From positions 1-29,221 of the IMG/VR virus record IMGVR_UViG_3300044701_003360: a stretch of DNA of 29,221 bases, one strand, 5' to 3'. Below are positions 22,221 through 27,663 of the stretch, piece by piece. The stretch comes from a virus. How positions within the stretch are numbered: position 1 is the stretch's first letter; each line of letters begins with the position of its first letter. A model generated the notes under the pieces. The model saw only the letters and a program-made list of their open reading frames with translations. It did no database searches and was not told the origin of the DNA. The position numbers and the translations under genes were made by a program.

Positions 22221-22661
22221 ATGAGAGCTACTGAATTCATCACAGAAAGTTGGAGTGAAAAATATAAGAGCAGCATTAATTGCGACAGTCCTAAAGGATT
22301 TAGTCAACGTGCTCACTGTCAAGGTAGAAAAAAGAATGAAAGTTTAGAAGAAACATATGACGGTGATGAATTCTACGAAGCATACGGAGAACTTTGGTAC
22401 AATGAAGATCATCAATTAGATGAGGCGGAATATCAGGGTCGTAGTGTACCTTTAGGTAAACCTATGCGTGGTGATGTTAAAAAATTCAAAGTTTATGTTA
22501 AAAATTCAAAAGGAAACATAGTTAAGGTTAACTTTGGTGATCCTAATATGAAGATTAAAAAATCAAATCCTGCAAGACGCAGGAGTTTTAGAGCAAGACA
22601 TAATTGTGATAATCCTGGTCCCAGAGATAAAGCACGTTATTGGTCATGTAGGAAATGGTAA
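22221..22661 (+). CDS. Cys-pair protein with capsid-targeting-like N terminus
   Basis: A 146-residue basic protein beginning MRATEFITESWSEKYKSS; ITE followed by S is a possible gp21 cut. The ATG at 22221 has a good ribosome site (AAAGGA); the upstream GTG at 22203 is rejected. Two similar Cys-pair modules are visible: NCDSPKGFSQRAHCQGRKK (C-x11-C) at the start and HNCDNPGPRDKARYWSCRKW (C-x13-C) at the end, each flanked by Arg/Lys/His. They might be small zinc- or nucleic-acid-binding units. The middle is acidic then beta-like (KKFKVYVKNSKGNIVKVNFG). Function unknown. Confidence 0.76.
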   Translation: MRATEFITESWSEKYKSSINCDSPKGFSQRAHCQGRKKNESLEETYDGDEFYEAYGELWYNEDHQLDEAEYQGRSVPLGKPMRGDVKKFKVYVKNSKGNIVKVNFGDPNMKIKKSNPARRRSFRARHNCDNPGPRDKARYWSCRKW

Positions 22662-22662
22662 T

Positions 22663-23436
22663 ATGAAGATTACTGAGTTACTTGCTGAAAATAAAGACAC
22701 TAAAGCTGACACTGTTCAAAAAAATAGTGACGAACTTGCTACAATCCAAAGTAATGTTCACGGAACTGAAAGTGGGTATGGGAAAGCAAAAACTGACAAA
22801 CCTAATTATGCAGGTGCTATAGGCCCAATGCAAATTCTTCCATCAACATTTGGTTGGATGCAAAAAACTGGTATAATACCAAAAGATTATGATATACAAA
22901 ATCCAGAACAAAACAAGGCTGCAGGTGATGCACTATTAGCTCATTATTATAAAAAATATGATGGCGATCCTTCCAAAGTATATGCAGCATATTATGGAGG
23001 CCCTGGCGCAGTTAATAAAGACGGCACTATTAATACACACTGGCGAGACAGAAAAAATCCTAAAGCACCTACAGTAGGAGAATATATTGCAATAGCTATG
23101 GCAAAGAGTGGAACTTCACAACCTAGAAGCAGAGACGGAAAAACTGATGTTTCACTACCGAAATCTGTCGCAGTTGCTTCTGCTCCAACAGCAAAATCTG
23201 TTTTAGATACTGATAACGTGTCAAGAACTATTTCTGATATAGGTTCTTCTATTGGAAATTTCTATGACAGAGTCAGATCCGATTTAACAAGAAACATTAG
23301 TTCTACAGATAATATAGAGAATAATGAAATAGTATTGCTCATAGGTGGCAAGAAAAGAAAATTTAAAAACAAGAAAGAGGCGGAGATGGCAATAAAATTA
23401 GCAATGCAATCAGGAGAGGAGATTGTTAATGTCTAA
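22663..23436 (+). CDS. Lytic transglycosylase (SLT-type) with capsid-targeting-like N terminus
   Basis: A 257-residue protein beginning MKITELLAENKDTKA at the ATG at 22663. The catalytic Glu is E36 in HGTESGYGKAK; GAIGPMQILPSTFGWM and KVYAAYYGGPGAV are the other SLT (goose-lysozyme-like) blocks. It would cleave peptidoglycan between MurNAc and GlcNAc. There is no signal peptide, and a separate GH19 endolysin exists, so its use in ordinary lysis is unlikely. The N-terminal motif suggests that it travels in the head and helps DNA cross the wall, as virion transglycosylases of other phages do. The C-terminal part carries a basic KKRKFKNKKEAEMAI segment. Confidence 0.85.
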   Translation: MKITELLAENKDTKADTVQKNSDELATIQSNVHGTESGYGKAKTDKPNYAGAIGPMQILPSTFGWMQKTGIIPKDYDIQNPEQNKAAGDALLAHYYKKYDGDPSKVYAAYYGGPGAVNKDGTINTHWRDRKNPKAPTVGEYIAIAMAKSGTSQPRSRDGKTDVSLPKSVAVASAPTAKSVLDTDNVSRTISDIGSSIGNFYDRVRSDLTRNISSTDNIENNEIVLLIGGKKRKFKNKKEAEMAIKLAMQSGEEIVNV

Positions 23437-24202
23437 ACCAGAAGTTTATTTAGATATGGATGGAGTTATCGCAGACTTCTTTGCCGAGTATGCTAAACTT
23501 GCAGGAGTCACTTCCGGTGATTACAGATCTATACCTCCAGCCAAAGTAGATCCTACTTTAGATAAAATGATAGGTACTGATTTCTTTTTTAGATTACCCA
23601 AATTTCCCAGTGCTGATGCATTAGTAGATATGATTGTAAAAACTTTTGGTCATTATCATATATGCTCAAGTCCATTAAGGGGAGACCATGCTGGGAGTGA
23701 GAAATGGAAAAAGGCATGGATTAAAAAATATTTAAAAATACAGCCTAAAGAAATAATAATTACACCCAATAAAGCCAAATATGCAGTACAAGCAGACGGT
23801 ACTCCAAATATTTTAATTGATGATAGAGGTAGTAACATCAGTGCATGGGAAGCTAAAGGTGGTGTTGGTATTAAGTATCAAGCAGATGAGGATGGTCTCG
23901 ACGTTGTTCTAAAAGGATTTAAGCGAGCTATAGAAATAGTTAAAGGTCAACAAAAACACGAACCACAAAAACTACAAAGTTTAGACAGAGGGAAAATGAT
24001 CGCTGTACAACAAAGTGGTGATAAAGACATTGAAGAAAATTTTGCTGATGGAAAAAATCCTGGACGCAAAGGTCTGGCTAAACGTATGGGTGTTAATACT
24101 AAAGCCAGTGTTAGCAGTCTTCGTAAGACTGCCAAAAATTCATCAGGTGAAAAGCAACGCATGGCACATTGGTTGGCCAATATGAAAGGCGGAAAAAAAT
24201 AA
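23429..24202 (+). CDS. HAD-type 5'-nucleotidase with C-terminal GRKG module
   Basis: A 257-residue protein from the ATG at 23429 (GGAG ahead); it overlaps the transglycosylase gene by eight bases. VYLDMDGVIADF gives the HAD nucleophile D9 and acid D11, CSSPLRGD is motif II, and KAKYAVQ...NILIDDRGSN gives motifs III/IV (DD), the 5'(3')-deoxyribonucleotidase arrangement. It would dephosphorylate nucleoside monophosphates. After residue ~200 follows a separate basic module, NPGRKGLAKRMGVNTKASVSSLRK ending KQRMAHWLANMK, which I recall as a stand-alone or appended domain in other marine phage proteins. No capsid-targeting-like start. Confidence 0.82.
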   Translation: MSKPEVYLDMDGVIADFFAEYAKLAGVTSGDYRSIPPAKVDPTLDKMIGTDFFFRLPKFPSADALVDMIVKTFGHYHICSSPLRGDHAGSEKWKKAWIKKYLKIQPKEIIITPNKAKYAVQADGTPNILIDDRGSNISAWEAKGGVGIKYQADEDGLDVVLKGFKRAIEIVKGQQKHEPQKLQSLDRGKMIAVQQSGDKDIEENFADGKNPGRKGLAKRMGVNTKASVSSLRKTAKNSSGEKQRMAHWLANMKGGKK

Positions 24203-24570
24203 TGAAAATATTTGAATTACTTAATGAAAATGATGTTGTAGATCCAGACAGAGATTCTGTAGAAAAAAGATTAGATGATTTGGTAAAAAGAGAAAAAGAG
24301 ATTGATGCTTTATTAAAAGACATAACCCCAGGTTTCAATCCAATATCTCCAGATGAAGGTGACGATCAATTGGTTGGATATACTACTCCAAGAAAATCTC
24401 GTGAAATATTGAAAAATCCTGAGTTGTATCAATATGGAACGACTATAGAGAAAGAGAAAGATTTTCAACGTCCGGTGTTTAACAAAAATACTAAACCACC
24501 AGATAATTGGAAGAAAAAAGGAATGCCATTACCTAATGATGAATATCCGACAAAAAATATAGACATCTAA
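24202..24570 (+). CDS. Small protein with capsid-targeting-like N terminus
   Basis: A 122-residue protein from the ATG at 24202, sharing a base with the preceding stop (TAATG). It begins MKIFELLNENDVVDPDRD, then a charged helix (KRLDDLVKREKEIDALLKDI) and a Pro-rich, polar C-terminal half (GFNPISPDEGDDQ, TTPRKSREILKNPELYQYG, KPPDNWKKKGMPLPNDEYP). No catalytic motif or known domain. Highly charged and probably extended. A late-type promoter candidate lies at its stop codon. Confidence 0.74.
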   Translation: MKIFELLNENDVVDPDRDSVEKRLDDLVKREKEIDALLKDITPGFNPISPDEGDDQLVGYTTPRKSREILKNPELYQYGTTIEKEKDFQRPVFNKNTKPPDNWKKKGMPLPNDEYPTKNIDI

Positions 24571-24577
24571 TTAAATA
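24570..24577 (+). promoter_or_regulatory. Late-promoter candidate
   Basis: ATTAAATA followed by ACTTGATAAAGAG in the 27-base gap before the ATG at 24598; six of eight matches to the T4 late element. Weaker than its relatives because AAC replaces the usual TA after the core. Confidence 0.35.
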
Positions 24578-24597
24578 ACTTGATAAAGAGATATAAA

Positions 24598-25341
24598 ATG
24601 AAAATTAATGAACTTTTAGAAAACATTTTAAATGAAGATGAAATTCGTGATGCAGAGTTGCTTAAAATGGGTGACACTTCACTGACCGCAGGCGATGTTG
24701 CAGATGCACTGAGTATTGAACCGTCGACTGCTTTAAAATACGGAAAAGATATTGTTAATTTTTTAAGTTCAGAAATTAGACCTGGTTACACTACTGGCGA
24801 AGCTGCATTAGATGTTGCTACAGTTATTCCGTTACTACGTGCTTCCAAATGGGTTATTGGTCCAATTTTAGCTAGAAAAGAATTACAAGCAACTACCAAG
24901 AAACAAGTTGGTAAAGAGATTCAAAAAGGCGCAACAAGACAGACTGGTAAAGAAATAGTCACACGCAATGTAAGTAAAGGGTCTGCATTTAATACGCCAT
25001 CAGACAAAAGTTCATCTGATACTGCTCAACCTAAAAAACGAAGATATTCAATTGGTGATATGATTAATGTCAATTATCAAGGAATGACTATTAAAGGAGT
25101 GGTTAAAAATGTAATTCCAGGGGGATATTCAATAGGATTACCAGATGGGAAAACTGTTAGTATTCCGGAACCAATAATGGAATCTCCTACACAAGGATCA
25201 ACATCTGCAGCCGACGTCACTGTTGGGGCAGTTTATCCTAATAAAAAAGTAAAAAATTCTAAAAATAAAGATGGCACCGTTAAAAACGCATTAGATATGG
25301 ATGCCAATTTACTTACTGGCGGCAGTTTAGTAAAACGATAA
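24598..25341 (+). CDS. Unknown protein with capsid-targeting-like N terminus
   Basis: A 247-residue protein from the ATG at 24598, beginning MKINELLENILNEDEIRD. Early segments LTAGDVADALSIEPSTALKYG suggest a helical, possibly helix-turn-helix-like stretch; TGEAALDVATVIPLLRASKWVIGPIL is moderately apolar. A basic linker (KKQVGKEIQKGATRQTGKE) follows, then a small beta-barrel-like domain KRRYSIGDMINVNYQGMTIKG with GGYSIGLPDGKTVSI, similar in outline to SH3/KOW-like folds. No enzyme motif. Last of the motif-bearing genes; its stop codon lies in a late-promoter element. Confidence 0.75.
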   Translation: MKINELLENILNEDEIRDAELLKMGDTSLTAGDVADALSIEPSTALKYGKDIVNFLSSEIRPGYTTGEAALDVATVIPLLRASKWVIGPILARKELQATTKKQVGKEIQKGATRQTGKEIVTRNVSKGSAFNTPSDKSSSDTAQPKKRRYSIGDMINVNYQGMTIKGVVKNVIPGGYSIGLPDGKTVSIPEPIMESPTQGSTSAADVTVGAVYPNKKVKNSKNKDGTVKNALDMDANLLTGGSLVKR

Positions 25342-25344
25342 ATA
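25337..25344 (+). promoter_or_regulatory. Late-promoter candidate
   Basis: GATAAATATTG, seven of eight matches to T4 TATAAATA, overlapping the stop codon of the preceding gene. The predicted transcript start near 25350 leaves a short leader with AAAGGA before the ATG at 25367. Confidence 0.55.
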
Positions 25345-25366
25345 TTGTAAAATAAAGGAATAGGTT

Positions 25367-26740
25367 ATGCCATCAAAAAGTCGAGCTCAACAAGGTCTTA
25401 TAGGAGCAGTATACGCTGCTAAAAAAGGAGGGCCAGCAGCTAGTCCTAAAGTTGCAAAAATAGCAAAAGGAATGAGCCAAAAATCTGCTAAAGATTTTGC
25501 CAGTACTAAACACAAAGGCCTGCCTAAAAAAATCAAAGAAGATCTACGTCAAAGAGCTGCTGCTGCTTTTGATGAATTAGATAATGAAATAGCACTATCT
25601 AGACGTCCACAGTCAGTAAAAGATGCAGAAGCTGCGGCTGCACGGGATGCTGCTCCATTACGTTCAGACCCAAATAGTCTTAACAGTTATGATAAGAACA
25701 TATTAAGGAGTGTTGATAAAGATCCTGACAACGCTACCTACACGGTTAATGGCAGAGTAATGAATAAAGCACAGTACCAAAAGTTTCAACAGGATTACGG
25801 TAATCAACAACAGGACCCAAGAGAAATGGAGCTAGATAGACAAATGAATGATTTTAAATTTAGAAATAAAGTGAAAGAAGGCGGCAAAGAAGGGGACAAG
25901 TACAAAGTAAAATCTGGCTCAAATAAAGACAAGCGTTGGAGTCCGGACACACCTGGTCCAACTAATCCTAATTATAAAGAAATTGATGGAAATATTCCCA
26001 GCCCGCCAGATGGAGCCACTGCACCTCCCCCAGGTTGGAAACCAGAAAAATCTAAGAGTGCTCCTGCCACAAGAAGTAATAAACGTGCTGATGCTGGAGA
26101 CTTTGAACTAGATGACGAAGCCGTGGCTGAAAGTAAGAAGCGTAAAAAAGATTTAACTGGTGACGGTAAACATAATTTTGATGATGTTCAAACCGCACGT
26201 AGAATGGCTAGTGGGCAGGATAAAAAGACTGCTGTAAAAGCCGCTACCTCAGACAAGTTAAAAGAAGAAACATACACAATAAATGGTAAAGAAGTTTCTA
26301 AAGCAGCATATGAAAAAGAAATGGCCAAAGCCAAAAAATCTAAAGACAAAAAATCTAAAGACAAAATAAAAGAAGCATTGCAACTAGTACGACAGGCAAA
26401 AAGTTTAATTGCTGAATCTAAAAAAGAAGAACTAGCAGCTAGACTATTCGAGTCACATGATGAAATGCATGATCATGGTGAGTATGATGATGAAGCTGGA
26501 ATGGCCGACAATAATCTGGAAACTTTGAAACGTGCAGTAATGGGGATTGATGACGAAATTGGTCCTGGAGATAATTTACCAGAATGGTGCCAAGAAAAAA
26601 TCGCTGTTGCAACAGATATGTTGATTACTGTTTGGGATTATATGCAAAGCGAAAAAAATTCAGAGCAAGAAATGGAAATACCAACTGATGATCAATATAT
26701 GCTGATGTTAAAAGAACGATTAGAACAATTTAAAAAGTAA
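25367..26740 (+). CDS. Long lysine-rich protein with DUF3008-like N terminus and dockerin-like loop
   Basis: A 457-residue, very charged protein. The first ~55 residues (MPSKSRAQQGLIGAVYAAKKG, SPKVAKIAKGMSQKSAKDFAS, TKHKGLPKKI) resemble the small DUF3008-type proteins of bacteria and phages. The middle is Pro/Asp/Lys-rich and looks disordered. Residues 262-273, DLTGDGKHNFDD, form a dockerin/EF-hand-like calcium loop followed by a helix (VQTARRMASG). Two YTVNGRVMNKAQYQK / YTINGKEVSKAAYEK segments near 125 and 304 look like internal repeats. The C terminus is helical and acidic. Function unknown; the modules could connect head or DNA components. Confidence 0.78.
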   Translation: MPSKSRAQQGLIGAVYAAKKGGPAASPKVAKIAKGMSQKSAKDFASTKHKGLPKKIKEDLRQRAAAAFDELDNEIALSRRPQSVKDAEAAAARDAAPLRSDPNSLNSYDKNILRSVDKDPDNATYTVNGRVMNKAQYQKFQQDYGNQQQDPREMELDRQMNDFKFRNKVKEGGKEGDKYKVKSGSNKDKRWSPDTPGPTNPNYKEIDGNIPSPPDGATAPPPGWKPEKSKSAPATRSNKRADAGDFELDDEAVAESKKRKKDLTGDGKHNFDDVQTARRMASGQDKKTAVKAATSDKLKEETYTINGKEVSKAAYEKEMAKAKKSKDKKSKDKIKEALQLVRQAKSLIAESKKEELAARLFESHDEMHDHGEYDDEAGMADNNLETLKRAVMGIDDEIGPGDNLPEWCQEKIAVATDMLITVWDYMQSEKNSEQEMEIPTDDQYMLMLKERLEQFKK

Positions 26741-26754
26741 AAAAGTAAAAAATT

Positions 26755-26782
26755 GAATAGGGCTTTTGGGCCCTATTCGTTT
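26755..26782 (+). terminator. Intrinsic terminator ending the cassette
   Basis: A perfect 9-bp stem, GAATAGGGC / GCCCTATTC (26755-26763 and 26770-26778), with a 6-base loop (TTTTGG), followed by GTTT. The T-run is short but the stem is strong, and a promoter begins 10 bases later. Confidence 0.75.
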
Positions 26783-26791
26783 GACTACCTA

Positions 26792-26820
26792 TTGACTTAG
26801 TTTTAAATAGAACTTATAAT
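26792..26820 (+). promoter_or_regulatory. Consensus sigma-70 promoter
   Basis: TTGACT (26792-26797) and TATAAT (26815-26820) with a 17-base spacer. Start expected near 26827, giving an 18-base leader with AGGAG before the ATG at 26845. It should be read by the unmodified host polymerase, so early or constitutive expression is likely. Confidence 0.85.
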
Positions 26821-26844
26821 ATAGACTATTCATAGGAGTTAAAC

Positions 26845-27180
26845 ATGTCCAAAGTTTTCGGTGCACCAGAACAAGCAAAATTGAAACAACTAGTAAAAGA
26901 TGGTTGGCAGACTTTAGAAGAAATCAAAAGCCTTCAAGAAGGTCTAAACGATACCATCAAAGCAGTAGCAGAAGAACTAGACATTAAACCTAGCGTCATT
27001 AAAAAAGCTATTCGAACAGCGATGAAAGACGATTGGGAACAAACAGCAAAAGATTTTAGTGATTTGGAAGATATCGTACATACTACGGGTCATGCTGGCC
27101 CTTGGAATCAAACTGTATCTACTGCTAAATCTACAACTACACAAGGCTCTGATGATACAGAAGATTCGTCACCATTTTAA
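26845..27180 (+). CDS. Small DNA-binding protein candidate (DsbA-like)
   Basis: A 111-residue protein. Residues ~10-70 are helical: LKQLVKDGWQTLEEIKSLQEG, DTIKAVAEELDIKPSVIKKAIRTAMKDDW, with AEELDIKPSVIKKAIRTA resembling a helix-turn-helix-like unit. The C-terminal third is Ser/Thr/Asp-rich and flexible. The layout recalls small T4-like DsbA/double-strand-binding proteins linked to late transcription, but similarity is weak and remembered, not computed. A strong host-type promoter and good ribosome site (AGGAG) precede it. It overlaps the next gene by 29 bases. Confidence 0.75.
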   Translation: MSKVFGAPEQAKLKQLVKDGWQTLEEIKSLQEGLNDTIKAVAEELDIKPSVIKKAIRTAMKDDWEQTAKDFSDLEDIVHTTGHAGPWNQTVSTAKSTTTQGSDDTEDSSPF

Positions 27181-27457
27181 TCTAACTAAAAAATGGGTAG
27201 CCGCTGATTGGAATGCTAATCCTTGGAGACTGTCTGCTGAAACATATAATGCGTTTACTGCATTAGCCACTGCAATTATATTTGCGCAAATGGCTCCAAA
27301 TGTTCCATATGGCATTACGTATCCTCTTTGGCTCAGTGGAACCTTTCTAATGATATTTTGCGGTATCAGTCGAGGCAGTGTTGGAATGGTAGTAATGAGT
27401 GTAGTAATGACCGTCATTGATACTTACGGGTATATTAGATTTTTATTAACAACATGA
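27152..27457 (+). CDS. Small membrane protein, unknown function
   Basis: A 101-residue protein from the ATG at 27152 (MIQKIRHHFNLTKKWVAADWN); the frame is open further upstream but the ATG at 27059 would lie deep in the previous gene. Residues after NANPWRLSAETYNAFTALATA form three hydrophobic helices (FTALATAIIFAQMA, YPLWLSGTFLMIFCGIS, GMVVMSVVMTVIDTYGYIRF). Probably inner-membrane. It overlaps the previous gene by 29 bases and the next by four. I recall similar NPWRLSAE...YNAFTALATAI proteins from marine T4-like phages, function unknown. Confidence 0.75.
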   Translation: MIQKIRHHFNLTKKWVAADWNANPWRLSAETYNAFTALATAIIFAQMAPNVPYGITYPLWLSGTFLMIFCGISRGSVGMVVMSVVMTVIDTYGYIRFLLTT

Positions 27458-27588
27458 TATATTCTATTATACTAAAAATAATTTTAAATTGGATTTTAAT
27501 GGGAATATTCCTAGCAGGAATAATGGCTGCATGTCTTTACTTTGCAATCATGTGTGAAAAAATTGTTGATCTAATTTTTAAGAATTAA
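27454..27588 (+). CDS. Very small membrane protein
   Basis: A 44-codon frame starting in an ATGA overlap with the previous stop: MIYSIILKIILNWILMGIFL, then AGIMAACLYFAIMCEKIV and a short end. It is one long hydrophobic stretch with a charged C terminus, fitting one or two membrane helices. Overlap with a membrane-protein gene and the uninterrupted coding spacing support translation. The stop is part of a late-promoter-like element (ATTAAATA). Function unknown. Confidence 0.6.
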   Translation: MIYSIILKIILNWILMGIFLAGIMAACLYFAIMCEKIVDLIFKN

Positions 27589-27591
27589 ATA
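27584..27591 (+). promoter_or_regulatory. Late-promoter candidate ahead of gene 43
   Basis: ATTAAATATAGTAG, six of eight matches to T4 TATAAATA, ending the preceding gene. A start near 27597 would leave a ~67-base leader containing two hairpins. Confidence 0.4.
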
Positions 27592-27607
27592 TAGTAGAGA
27601 AAGGTTT

Positions 27608-27630
27608 GATCAGCCATAAATGATCTTTTT
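27608..27630 (+). terminator. Weak terminator-like or regulatory hairpin
   Basis: GATCA (27608-27612), 8-base loop GCCATAAA, TGATC (27621-27625), then five T residues. The stem is short and AT-rich, so it may attenuate rather than end transcription, or be part of the gene 43 leader structure. Confidence 0.35.
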
Positions 27631-27634
27631 GGTT

Positions 27635-27658
27635 TGCCAGCCGAAAGTGGCAGAGGAG
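27635..27658 (+). promoter_or_regulatory. Candidate translational operator of gene 43
   Basis: TGCCA / TGGCA, a 5-bp stem with an 8-base loop (GCCGAAAG), ending at 27652 directly against the ribosome site GAGGAG (27653-27658) six bases from the ATG. In T4, gp43 represses its own translation by binding a hairpin with an 8-base loop at the same place; the loop bases differ here. Confidence 0.55.
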
Positions 27659-27663
27659 ATAGA

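Noticed and set aside
23429-24202. Polynucleotide kinase 3'-phosphatase
   Set aside because: HAD motifs fit a 5'(3')-nucleotidase; there is no P-loop kinase domain, and the extra C-terminal part is a basic module instead.
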